Below are positions 20,030 through 30,928 of a stretch of 64,000 nucleotides of DNA, piece after piece. The notes beneath the pieces were generated by a model. That model was not told the origin of the DNA. It did not search any database and saw only the letters and a program-made list of their open reading frames with translations. A program made the position numbers and the translations under genes. Location: NCBI GenBank assembly GCA_019925095.2, contig CM034389.1, forward strand, positions 1,200,001 through 1,264,000, read 5' to 3'. Source of the stretch: Dendrolimus kikuchii (Eukaryota; Arthropoda; Insecta; Lepidoptera; Lasiocampidae). Within the stretch, counting starts at the first letter, position 1. Every line of letters begins with the position of its first letter.

Positions 20030-21160
20030 TAGTTGCTGTAAGTAACATTTTTAATCCACTGGGAACTTCGCACTCATCGCCTTGACTATCAGCGCCAATA
20101 TGGCCCCGGTCATATATGTTCAACAGTTAAATGAGAATCATGTATTTTTAGCAATTTAGAGTGTCGCTTGAAACACTAATCTAGTACTAATGTCAGCAAC
20201 ATTTTTAATTCACTGGGAACCTCGCACTCATCGCCTCGACTAACAGAGCCAAAATGGCGTCCATCAAACGAGCACAAAAATAAAATGACAATCATATTTT
20301 GTGCTAATTTAAAGCACCATTTGCGAATCGCTGCTACTAATACTGGTACTAACTTATTATTTTATTATAATAATTATTAAATTAAATAATAATACAAGTC
20401 AAAACTTAAATCTGTCTGCAGCCAAGAATAAATTACCAATAAAAACCGAGTTCCTATTCAGGGAAATGAAACCTCGTTTCTCTGACTAACAAATATGTTT
20501 TTAATTCACTGGGAGTCTTGCACTCATCGCCTTGACTAACAGCGCCATAATGGCGTCCATCAAACGAGCACAAAAATAAAATGACACTCATATTTCGTGG
20601 CAATTTAATGCGCCGTTTGCGACAGTAGCTGCTACTAATACTATTGCTAATTTATTATTTTATTAGTGAGAGACTAGGATATAGTAAAATCAAATAATAC
20701 AAGTTAACCCTTAAGACAATTATCGTTATACCAAAAAGCCGCAAGACTAACACTATTACTATCTCGTAATATACCAAGAAAATATACCCATTTCATACAA
20801 ATCATACAACTCCTATATAAACAGAGTGAGACAACAACACAATTGCCGATCACGTGAACAAACGCGATCTGCACTCTCATCGCGGACACATATGTGCTAA
20901 TAGTGAGCTAAAGGGTTAAAACTTAAATCTATCTGCAGCCAAGAATACAATTACCAATAAAAACCGAGTTCCTATTCAGCAAAATGAAACCTCGTTTCTC
21001 TGACACTAACAAATATGTTTTTAATTCACTGGTAGTCTCGCACTCATCGCCAAAATGGCGTCGATCAAACGAGTACAGAAATGAAATGCAGCCTATCCAG
21101 TAGTAACAATAGGGATCAGTGATTAGAATAGATGTTTTGTTTATAAATTTAGAGTCAACT
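20030..21160. repeat. Tandemly duplicated ~298-bp block, 3 to 4 units
   Basis: The phrase TTCACTGGGAxxCTxGCACTC ATCGCC starts units near 20055, 20209, 20507 and 21027. The 20209 to 20507 spacing is 298 bp; the next is 520 bp because a 208-bp MITE sits in it. Units share 'AAAATGGCGTCCATCAAACG', 'CTGCAGCCAAGAATA' and 'ACCGAGTTCCTATTCAG'. A single dispersed relative lies at 40786-40915. Confidence 0.85.
20708..20915. mobile_element. piggyBac-like MITE with TTAA duplication
   Basis: TTAA|CCCTTAAGAC ... GTGAGCTAAAGGG|TTAA. CCCTTWAG termini and a TTAA duplication are diagnostic of the piggyBac superfamily. 208 bp, no coding capacity. The sister tandem unit keeps the unoccupied site as ACAAGTCAAAACTT near 20394, so a C-to-T change or mutation created TTAA. 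Confidence 0.88.
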
Positions 21161-21345
21161 TGTTCCAATCCCTAATAAATGAGAAGGCCTAGATTATTGC
21201 GTGTTACCCGAACAGCGAATGTTGAGAGACTTATGATAATTTAAAATTTTATCAGTCTGTTTTGAATCTTTAATTGATTGTTATGAGGGCAAGGCCCCTT
21301 ATTTAATCTTACGGCGATTAATCGAATAATTGACGTACTTAAAAA

Positions 21346-21641
21346 TTTTGAATCGTTTAATAATAATAAACCATTTTGTTATAAGTATATATGTACTATA
21401 TATACCCTTTCCAATCATTTATTTTACTTTTGACAGCTCGATGACGGATCAATTAGTGATGTCCTAATACGTTATCAACTCGATTTGTTATATTTTGAAT
21501 CGTTTAATAATAATAAACCATTTTGTTATAAGTATATATGTACTATATATACCCTTTCCTTGCATTTATTTTACTTTTGACAGCTCGATGACGGATCAAT
21601 TAGTGATGTCCTAATACGTTATCAACTCGATTTGTTATAAA
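21346..21641. repeat. Direct tandem duplication, 2 x 147 bp
   Basis: TTTTGAATCGTTTAATAATA starts at 21346 and at 21493. The two units are almost identical, differing for example at CCAATCATTT versus CCTTGCATTT, so the duplication is recent. Confidence 0.92.
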
Positions 21642-22806
21642 AATCTTTACTGACTTGACTTTATTTATAAAAAATACATAAATAATAAATAATAAATATA
21701 TATCGTGTAATAATTATACCCACATTTCAATCAACATATTTTACATAATATATTAAACAAGTCAGTTTTGTAATAAAGTATAAACAAATGCAACTATTTT
21801 TTTGGTTTCAAATCGATTACTTTCGATTTGTTTACGTATAGTGTCGATGGTTTAATAGTTTGCGAGTTACATAACACATAGAACATCACTATTACGTCAA
21901 CCACAACAATAAAGTACTACAGTTATGTCATTTGTTTCGTGAGGGCTTTACTGTCAAGAAATATGTAACTTGATAGACGTGGAAACGTCAAAAGTAGAAT
22001 AAAAGCTTGGAAACAGTATAGGCACTTGAGACAAGAAATAATTCATTAATATGCTAATTTAGAGACCGAAAAAAACTACAAATGTTAATAATAATAATAG
22101 AAGAGATTAATTATTTTGCTCTTAGGAGAGTGTTTACGCTTTAAAGAAACTAATATTAATTAAAAAATGTATTTATTTCTTACTTGCTACTGGTCTGGTG
22201 GCTGCGTATCAACTGACTCTGCGTACATTCACCTGCGCCTTATATAGCACCGCAAGCTTACTAAACTACCCGCACGTACGCTACATCATACAAATTTGGT
22301 CACGCTGTCAGTTTGTTACCAGAGAAGTAGTAAGTAAATGGTATAAAATTATTATATATTCTGTATATTTAAAAAAAAAATTAAAATCTTTCTGACGTTT
22401 TGAGAAATTTCAACAATAAGTATGATTGGTTTATTAATTATATTGTTCCCTTTTCCGATGTATTTTCATCGGATGCACAGTAATTACGTTGATTATTCAA
22501 TTCATCACTTTATTAGATCTTGTCATGATAATCTCTTTGCGCTAGATATTATTAAATTTTTTATCAAATACTCTTTACTGAAATCTCAAATGTATAATTT
22601 TTAAGTCAAAGCAATGGACAAATAATTAAATGTAAAATGTTTGAACATTTAATTGAGTAATGTTTGTGAATGATTTGTATGAGGTATACGTAAAAAAAAT
22701 AAAAGTGTATGATTTGACATAATTATGTATATATACTAACTTATCTGTGAACCGAATGAAGTCACTAGTAGCTGTGTTGTTAACTGTTATAGTATTTTCC
22801 TCATGC
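21642..22806. other. A+T-rich intergenic, no gene recognised
   Basis: Includes a moderately GC stretch at 22180-22340 with a TATATAG in it, but no recognised coding exon or repeat family. Confidence 0.4.
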
Positions 22807-22973
22807 TGGGGCTTCATCTGCGTAAAAAATAACGTCGTTACCGCATAGCCACATTAGTGTACATACATACGTTATCTGCCATTAGCAATGTCGCATCTCA
22901 AATAACGCATTAAACCCATCGCCATATCAGTATGTAACGGCCTAATTTTTGACACTAACGCAGATGCAGCCCC
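22807..22973. mobile_element. MITE, 'GGGGCTTCATCTGCGT' ends
   Basis: GGGGCTTCATCTGCGT at 22807 and its complement ACGCAGATGCAGCCCC at 22958-22973. The interior ('GTTATCTGCCATTAGCAATGT') is related to the inverted-repeat element at 50829-50980. Confidence 0.65.
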
Positions 22974-23069
22974 ACCTTAAAAGGTCTAACGGCCATAAAC
23001 ACGAAAAAGAACTCATTATATTACACGTGATTGAATTGTAATTTTCTTGACGCTAATAAAATATCATAT

Positions 23070-24190
23070 AATTATACTACTTGCGCTATAGCATGGTGTG
23101 GGTGACATTAGGCGAACGGTTCCTTGTCGCATTGTCAGAGTTACCACAACTTTAAGTTTTAAATATGGTAATAATTATAATTAGCACTAGAGTTTTCCCG
23201 CGGTTCAACCTCTAGCGCGTACCTCTTGTTTAAAGAGCACACGGTACAGGTTATGTATTTGCCCCCGGAAGATTAATTTCATATTATATCGCAAACTATT
23301 CCATCCCCCGTCTATCTGTAAACTAAATAAATGACAAAATGGTTTACAAATTACTTTCCGGGATAGCCTTTACATAAATCTATCCCATTATCCGGGATGA
23401 AAAGTATCCCTTGGCCACCCTCGATATTTAAATTATATATGTACCGAATTTGAGCCAAATCCATAAAAGCATAACAAACACTGAGACAAATATGTTTTTA
23501 TCCCGGAAACTATCCCATTTTTCGGAATAAAAAATATCCTATGTTTGTCCTCGGCATCGAAAATTACTTTCAGCCAATACGGCCCAGTAACTTTTTCCTG
23601 AAAGCGTAATAGACAGACTAAGTTACTTCCGCATTTATAATTGTAATAGGAATTAGAAAGAAGAATACTTATTTCTAATAGCGACACACAACTCAAAATA
23701 GTACTAACATAACAAAGTATAGATAAAATTATACAGAAATTATATGCAGACTTTGGAAATGAGGTTGGCATTCGGCATTTTGCCGTGCCGAAACGTAGTC
23801 CGACACAGCGCTGATTTTCAGTGCCCACCTCCTAAATTACAAATGCCATGCGACATGCTAAAAAAAATTATAAAGATAAGATAAGATAAAGAAGAAAGAG
23901 AAATAAAGCAAAGTGCTATGCGTGTAAGTCATTGGAGGTATATGGCTACCACTGGATAGTCGATATGTTACTTGTTTTTGTTTTAGACGTCTATGGTTAA
24001 ATGCAACAACAGAACATATAGAATTATATACATTTTATTCGTTTAAACAGCCTAACTAATTATATCAGAATCACAAACATCTAAAAAAATATGTTCACAT
24101 GTTTGATGAAGTGGAATTTTATAATTTCACTTGCCTACTAATTGACAGCTGTCATCCACACCATGCTATAGCGCAGATAGTATTATAGTT
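23070..24190. mobile_element. Composite element with ~30-bp inverted ends
   Basis: TGCGCTATAGCATGGTGTGG GTGACA near 23083 is matched in reverse near 24153-24176 (GTCATCCACACCATGCTATAGC GCA, one mismatch), with weaker match further out. Between them lies a Helitron family C copy (23190-23652) and unrelated sequence, so this looks like a ~1.1 kb DNA transposon derivative hosting an insertion. Confidence 0.5.
23190..23652 (-). mobile_element. Helitron family C copy
   Basis: Same order as the 7695-8479 copy: 'TTCAACCTCTAGCGCGTACC', 'TATCGCAAACTAT', CCGGGATGAAAAGTATCC, TATCCCGGAAACTATCCC, ending 'CGCATTTATAATTGTAATAGG'. The GTGGACCCA tandem block is absent. Confidence 0.6.
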
Positions 24191-24420
24191 GGTATATATT
24201 TCTATAATCTATACAAACGAAACAGTAATTTGGCATAATAAAATTGTTAGAGATGTAACGATATAGGACACTTTCTATTAATATACGTAAATAAGCTTAA
24301 GCTAAGATCATTTGGTTTTGAGATAAAAATAAGAGTTGGCAACCCTCAGGATGAAATGTCAATATGCAATATGACAGCCGTAATTATAATTTTCGCCAAT
24401 ACACAGATAAGTTGGTAACG

Positions 24421-25078
24421 CTCTATGCCGCTTTTACGTTCACGACGTAAAATTAGTGGAGCTCTATGTTACTTTTACGTTAATGAACGTAAAATTAGTG
24501 GAGCTCTATGTGGATTTTACGTTAATGACGTAAAATTAGTGTAGCTCTATTACAGGTTTACGTTAATGACGTAAAATTAGTATAGCTCTATTACAGGTTT
24601 ACGTTAATAATGTAAAATTAGTCTAGCTTTATATTAATTTTACGTTAATGAACGTAGAATTAGTGGAGCTCTATATCGATTTTACGTTAATGACATAAAA
24701 TTAGTATAGCTCTATTACAGGTTTACGTTAATAACGTAAAATTAGTATAGCTCTATTACAGGTTTACGTTAATAACGTAAAATTTGTGGAACTCGTATGT
24801 CGAGTTTACGTTAATAACCTAAAATTAGTATAGCTCTATTACAGGTTTACGTTAATAACGTAAAATTAGTATAGCTCTATTACAGGTTTACGTTAATAAC
24901 GTAAAATTTGTGGAACTCGTATGTCGAGTTTACGTTAATGACGTAAAATTAGTGTAGCTCTATTACAGGTTTACGTTAATAACGTAAAATTAGCGTAGCT
25001 CTACGCCGATTTTACGTCGACGAAGTAAATCTAATGGGGTGTTATGTCTTTTACGTTAATGACTTAAAATTGGGAGAT
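24421..25078. repeat. Palindrome-bearing ~41-bp satellite, ~16 units
   Basis: Each unit holds TTTACGTTAATRACGTAAA, an inverted repeat with a 5-base centre, plus ATTAGTRTAGCTCTATTACAGG. A three-unit block (two 'ATTACAGG' units and one 'AACTCGTATGTCGAG' unit) is repeated head to tail around 24690-24930, a higher-order repeat. No spacers differ from unit to unit in the way a CRISPR would. Confidence 0.95.
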
Positions 25079-25711
25079 GGTCTATCGATTTTTTGCCGAC
25101 GTATTACGTCTTTGGCGTTTTTTAATAGCTATATGCTTCTCCCATCGCCTTCGATTGCATATTCTGTACTTATGAATATGCATATCCATACAAAAACATA
25201 GCTCAAACTTTGTTTACAGTCAAAAGCGTATTTTCCGTCGTTAAATTCGCTTGAATATTGGAAATTATACGCGACTTCAAAAACAAGAACGGTGTTTGAA
25301 CGCTGAAATGAAAGACTACCTGCATCTTGGTGTAATTTTTAAAATTAAATGTAAAAATTTAAATAGTCAATGCCCTTCAGAGGATCGCATTTTGGTTTCA
25401 AATCATCACGAAAACTTATGAAAGCAATTAACTTTGATATAGTTTTATATATTAAGACATTTGCGCTTGCTTCATATCATTAAAATTAAGTGATAGAAAT
25501 ATATCAGAAATTCAATTATTTAAAAAGTATTTAAAGTTAATGAATTCGACACCGCGATTATCTCAATTTATAGTTCAATCAATTATTTATTAAATAGGAT
25601 CAGAGATATGAATTAAATTCAAAATATATTTACACTTTTATTCGTTTAAAGATTTATAATTAGCGTCGCTCAGAAGTAAATATGGTATGGTTTTTTCTGA
25701 TTTACCGTTAA
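25079..25711. other. A+T-rich intergenic, no feature recognised
   Basis: No open frame longer than chance, no repeat recognised. Confidence 0.4.
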
Positions 25712-25815
25712 CTAGCTGTCCCGGCAAACGTCGTCCTGCCCAGAAAGGTTTCAATCGATATGCCGACAGCAGCGCCACCTACCGGGTCCATTTGTGAACC
25801 AACTCGGAAACCTTT
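25712..25815 (-). mobile_element. Helitron family B, 3' piece
   Basis: CTAG at 25712-25715, then GCTGTCCCGGCAAACGTCGT and 'GCGCCACCTACCGGGTCCA'. The head is missing. Confidence 0.65.
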
Positions 25816-25884
25816 GGCTCATGAACAACAACTTTGCTAAAAATCATCACATGATCATGACAATGTATAGTTTACGATTCTATA

Positions 25885-26080
25885 AAAGACCCAGCAAACT
25901 TCGTACCGCCTCAGAATCAATAATTAAAAATGCTGCATGATAATTGCAGAATGTTTCAATTTTAGTATAAAATGTGGTCAAAACTTAACCGGAACGAACA
26001 TCAAACGTTTGTCGGTCAAAATCAAAAAAAAGAAAAAAAATCTCTTTTAAATTTAGTTTGATTTCTGAACGACTTTTTTT
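25885..26080 (-). mobile_element. Helitron family D piece
   Basis: Inverted relative of 905-1123: AACTTCGTACCGCCTCAG, 'AATGTGGTCAAAACTTAACCGG', 'GAACATCAAACGTTTG'. Confidence 0.5.
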
Positions 26081-27303
26081 AGACTTGTCGCAGTGACATA
26101 AGTGTCGTCTGTTTGTCTTTTACTTGCGATGGTCTATTGATTTTTATTTTTAAAATCGACTACTATGTAACTATGATTTTCCCTGTCATCTAAGTAATCA
26201 CATGGCAACACTGTCAATTTAAATTAATTCAATCGTACAATCCAATGTATCGAATTTTAGTTTCGAAGCGTAATTTTCAGTTCTGGTTTGAAAATATACT
26301 ATTTTTAGCTAGTTTTTACAATTTAAAATTAATATCGTAGGTTAATTAATTTTTTGAGGCTATCCAAGAGGCTATATTTTAACGCTAAAGAAAATTCTAA
26401 TACTGCGTTTAACTACTAACTAACCGCAATTGATTGAGGCCTAACTAAACGCGTCTAAAGTGACTTAGAGTTTTTGTAAAATAGTAATTAATTACGGAAA
26501 AATACCCTTCCCCGTTGTCCTGCCATGTCTTCCCTTTCCCATCTTTATTTATTTATTTAATTTGTTTGGGAAACATACAATAATTGATATTCTTAAATAT
26601 AAAACACAAAATTAAATACATATATCAATCAAGTTTCCACTAAAAATAATTTATATAATAAAAATAAAAAATTGGCTCGAACAGTTAATTACAAAATATA
26701 TATATATTGCTTCCCTATCTCATATTCCCTATCCCATCTTCCGTATCCCATCCCCTCTATGCCACATCTCCTATCGGATATCTCTATTCCATCCCCTTAT
26801 ATCATCCTAAAGGCTTCGCCTTCGTGTTGCAGACGACGGTAACCGCTTTCCATGAATGATTCGGATGTTCATTGCTTTATTATCTGCTAAAATTTGACAT
26901 AAACTGCATGTAATATCAAATACTTACCGATGATAAGGCGAAGTGAATATCAATCATAATTGGACCGTCTTATTTGCCAGCTTGGCGATAAACATGATTT
27001 CACGCGTATAGACCGCATTAAAATTAATTGGAAATTCTAAACAAAAACGTATTTAACGATTTAGAAAATGGCTAAAATTGACCATAAATATTCGAAATAT
27101 GTTTTTACAAACCCCCAATCGGTGAATCAATTAACGCCATCTATTTTCCAGGAGTGATAAAAGTTTAAAGTATTTATGTTAAATCATGTTTAAACGCTTA
27201 TGTATAAAAATGTCTTTTGTAAATTAATTCTAACTGTATTGACAGGAGTAATTAATTAATTATGATTATATCAACAACTAATTAAAAAAACGAAATTGAA
27301 ATT
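26081..27303. other. Intergenic with low-complexity C/T text
   Basis: Contains repeated 'CCTATCCCATC'-like phrases around 26510-26545 and 26705-26820 and a scrap of the SINE ('CGGTAACCGCTTTCCATGA') at 26838. No gene recognised. Confidence 0.4.
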
Positions 27304-28115
27304 AAGGATGCTTTTCCATCAGAGATGTGCTATGCTACGTTGCTATGGATGCGTTTGATATCCACCAATCATATTCACTGGTGCACATAGCTTAGCATTG
27401 GTGGAAACGGATTCAACTAAGATATGTTTTTTATGGTACCTACGCTCACGTATGGAAGAGAGAGCATGAAAGTAGAGTAAACGCGGTCGAGGTGCGAGCA
27501 CTGCGCAAAATCTGCGGAGTGATGAAAGAACGACTAAACAGATACACAATGCAAAAGTCGATGGATGCAGAAGTCGTGGAAGGCGACGACACACCTTCCA
27601 TGATCAAATTGATCGTGTACTAGCTGAAGGTGATGTCAGGAGCCTTAAGAACAGACGAGCGTGCATGACAAGAGTTATGAATGTCAAAGAAGCAAGTGAG
27701 GTGTGTAAGAATAAGCCTAAATGGCGCTCTGTTGTTCGTGCCTACCCCGCAAGGGAACTGGCGTGAAGTTATGTATGGAAGGATGCGTGCTATGGATGTG
27801 TGCTATGGGCCGTCGCGAGTGGTGTAGCTATGTGCAGAGCAGAGTACCTACAGTATGCCCGCGTTAGACCGCGTAGACATGCCATCGTGGAAGCAAAAAA
27901 ATATTTTATATCTCGCAATGTGCGAAGAAGAACTCATGGAGGGAGATGAATTGTTGTTCATCCTTTTACTCCGACGAAACTACTTTGCGGCGGCGCATCT
28001 TCCTAGCACAGCTACATAGCTTAGTATTGGTGGAAACGGTCACATATTTTCGTAGCGTAGATTTCACAGCTTCGCAGCATAGCTGCATAGCACATCTCTG
28101 GTGGAAAGGCACCCT
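27304..28115. mobile_element. Harbinger-like DNA element, interrupted by a LINE
   Basis: Left end AAGGATGCTTTTCCATCAGA GATGTGCTATGC; right end is the complement of AAGGGTGCCTTTCCACCAGA GATGTGCTATGC. ~32-bp TIRs with TTA/TAA at the borders, fitting the PIF/Harbinger superfamily (from memory). Inside, a frame reads ILYLAMCEEELMEGDELLFI LLLRRNYFAAAHLPSTA, possibly part of an old element-encoded protein. LINE copy D splits it at 27437-27775. Confidence 0.65.
27437..27775 (+). mobile_element. (TATG)n-tailed LINE, copy D
   Basis: Starts 'TACCTACGCTCACGTATGG', keeps MRALRKICGV-like text, lacks the middle ('GGAGTGATGAAAGAACGAC'), then the usual C-terminus and GAAGTTATGTATGG. The tail is very short. 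The target duplication is unclear (TATGG at most). Confidence 0.8.
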
Positions 28116-28204
28116 TATTATGATGATTAGTTAATAAATGGGATTTATTTAAATATTTCAGATATATATTCAACTTTTTGAATCCATCAGAAACAGGACA
28201 TTAT

Positions 28205-28461
28205 GGCTACGTTCCATTAGGGACTCACAACGACCACGGTCACGACCGCGATTTGTCCCGTTCCACTTGCTTGCCGGCGTTGCAATCGTATACCCAAGTG
28301 AAACGGCTACTCGACATTTTCTTCTTGACATGGTTCGTTGTGTGATCGAAAATGATGACGTCATTAGTGACGTTTCCGACACGACCACAACGACCGCAAT
28401 CCCCTTGTGGAACGGCTAACGGAGCATTTTGGGCGTTGTGAGCTTCAAATGGAACGCCCTG
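28205..28461. mobile_element. MITE, 'GTTCCATT' type
   Basis: Left GCTACGTTCCATTAGGGACT CACAACGACC; right complement of CAGGGCGTTCCATTTGAAGC TCACAACGCCC. ~29-bp imperfect TIRs; ATTAT flanks both sides. The CAGGG end and the flank suggest hAT-like, not certain. Confidence 0.6.
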
Positions 28462-29046
28462 ATTATATACCGTTTTTGACATCTCAATAATTGACACTGT
28501 CAAATTCAAGACATTTAGAAATGTCAATATTATTACAGCATGGCTATAAAATAGAAAAAACGATTTCTTAATATATCGAATAAATTGACAGGGCACTTAG
28601 GGGCTGTGCCAACAATTATATAATTTATTATATGTTCCTAAATAAATTTCAAATAGTAATAATATTTCCACACCCCTCAAATCCTTATAAACTAATAGAA
28701 TAAATCCAATAATACTCTGAATAGAAAATGATAATGCTCCATATTAGTAATTTTTCTCAATTAGTAAATAACATTTCAATCGATTAGTCAATTTTTAGTA
28801 ATGAATACTCAAGACTGAACAAATTAATGTATTGGAAGCGAATATTCCTTTATTGTCGACATGCCTAATTTTATAACCATTATACTTCATTGTTAGTTGT
28901 CAGATAGTATTTTATAATTGAGTCACTCGTGCTGTACTGAAAGAGATTTAAATTATAAGGCTATGCGAAGTTCGGACGCCTTTGAATTTAACGCTTCTAT
29001 TTCTGGGAGTCCGAAAAATTTAAGGCATTTTTGTATATATAAAAAA
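28462..29046. other. A+T-rich intergenic, nothing recognised
   Basis: No coding or repeat signal seen. Confidence 0.4.
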
Positions 29047-29342
29047 AAATAATATCAGCCCATTAATGTCCCACTGCTGAGCTCGGGCCTTCCATTATAG
29101 GGGGAACATACAGTATACCCGCCACGCTTGTCCAGGCGGCTTGGCAGGTTTGACACATCGGTTATCTCGATGTGCAGGTTGCATCACCATGTTTTCCTTC
29201 ACCGTTGTTAGCACATGGTAATTGTAACAATATGCACATTAGATCAGAAAACTGACTAAGAGGTGCATGCGTTCCGGCCAGGATCGAACCCGCGCCCTCT
29301 GAGTCTGGGACGCCTGCGCTAGCCATTACGCTACCACGACTT
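29047..29342 (-). mobile_element. tRNA-derived SINE, complete
   Basis: On the minus strand: GTCGTGGTAGCGTAATGGCT AGCG (A-box region), GCGGGTTCGATCCTGGCC (B box GGTTCGATCC), then a lepidopteran body 'CCGATGTGTCAAACCTGCC' and 'CAGTGGGACATTAATGGGC', ending ATATTATTTTTTTT. It is not a functional tRNA: no acceptor stem pairing and no clean cloverleaf. Confidence 0.85.
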
Positions 29343-29607
29343 TACATTTTTGTATACTATAGTTCAAACCATAAAGTAAGAATACATAATTATTGGAAGT
29401 ACTGCAACGACTAACCTTTGTAGTCGTCATTTATGTTAAGAAATATGAATATTTGAATTTAATTCGTGGAACGCCTCCCGAAACAATCGACACAAAATTG
29501 TAGCGGCCAGCGGTTAACGAGCTGACCGGGTTCTTCAATTTAAAAAAAATGTATTTATTTCAATAAGTCCATATATGTAAGTTGCCGGTGCTGCCCAGAC
29601 AGTAATC

Positions 29608-29742
29608 AGAGACCACCCCTGGTCTAGAGTATGTCGTCATAACAACCTTGATTTGTGTTGCAAATGTCCATAGGCGATGGTAACCGCTTTTTCATCAAGT
29701 GGGCCGCCTGCCTGTCTGCTGAATTCATGTAATAAAAAACAT
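29608..29742 (+). mobile_element. LINE-tailed SINE, internally deleted
   Basis: 'GACCACCCCTGGTCTAGAGT' to 'CCTTGATTTGTGTT', then directly 'GCAAATGTCCATAGGCG' to CATGTAATAAAAAA. Confidence 0.75.
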
Positions 29743-30617
29743 TTGAAATATTTGTATGCGGATTTTTTTTTAAAAGGAGTTCTCCTTTCGTAGCCCCAAA
29801 AATAGAAGCGTTTTTTTTTTTTAAATCAGTATATTGCTGTAAAAGTGCAAAAAATATTGATGACAATTGAGTTGAGAACTTGGATATCCAAGACCACAAT
29901 ATCACGTTGGATAAATGTTCAATTGCAAAAGCATCCGGACCTTAGTACAACTTTATTGTTTCACTAAATAAATAAAAAATGATAAATATATATTTTCGCC
30001 TGATATTTATCAAAGCTTTAATAACCATTTGAACGTAATGTTTCTTGATTATTTTAAGGTGGAGATATAAAATCTAATAATTTTAGCTAAGAATCCATGT
30101 TTTCTGTTATGATAACTCTTTACTGTACACCAAAGCATATTTACAAGTAGTTTATGATGTAGTTAATACAAAATTTGCATTTCTAGTACCTGAGTTTTAT
30201 TTATTTCAGACCTGTAATAGGTGAATGAACACAATTTTATATATAGATTCTCAATTATTAATACTTTGATAAAAGAACAAGCGTTCTTTGCCTTTGATGC
30301 GTCATGCTTCATTCTAATGACAAGTATCGTTTATTTTGTTTTTACCGCCATCTGTTAGTCTTGCATATGAATCTTGAGATGTCTGTATGCTGTTTTACCG
30401 ACACCATTAAACTGCGTTTATCTCTCCACTTTAGAATATATGAATGAGTCACAGCCTGTATTTGTAAATCGTATACCCAAGAACTGGCAGTGTAACCGAG
30501 TTTAGTACTAGATAGTGGTTTACGCCTAGTTATTTATACCTATTGTTGATTAATAACTATTGTATCCATTAGTAAAATATTAATTCGATTATAGACTTGT
30601 TTCATTTCTCCTAACCC
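29743..30617. other. A+T-rich intergenic, nothing recognised
   Basis: No gene or repeat identified. Confidence 0.4.
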
Positions 30618-30928
30618 TTATCCGTGCAGGAACGGAGAAAGAATACAATTTCCTGCGGCCGGGCGGCCTGTCATAAGAGGCGACAAAACAACCCACAGCC
30701 AGGTGGTAGGGTATTTGCCCGACTGGATGGCTACACCCCTGGTCTAGAGTATGCCGCCATAACAACCTTGAGTTGTGTTCCGGCATTAGAGACCAGGTTC
30801 TAGACTCCCTTAAGAGAACAGCAGCGCATTTGTAGCACCTTTGGTGTAGTAAATATCCATAGGCGAAGGTAACCTCTTTCCATCAAGTGGGCCGTCTGCC
30901 TGTCTGCTGAACTGCTATTAAAAAAAAC
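30618..30928 (+). mobile_element. LINE-tailed SINE, full-length
   Basis: TATCCGTGCAGGAACGGAG to GCTGAACTGCTATTAAAAAAA; the tail differs from CTGCAATAAAA by a small change. Confidence 0.85.

Noticed and set aside
22198..22395. Frame MAAYQLTLRTFTCALYSTAS with a TATATAG inside
   Set aside because: No homology, and the run into A+T-rich sequence argues against an exon or promoter call.
24421..25078. Possible CRISPR-like array (regular palindromic repeats)
   Set aside because: Whole units, including the would-be spacers, are repeated and show higher-order duplication; the sequence is eukaryotic and there are no cas genes.
29240..29342. Possible tRNA gene on the minus strand
   Set aside because: A and B boxes are present, but the stems do not close and a SINE body and tail follow.
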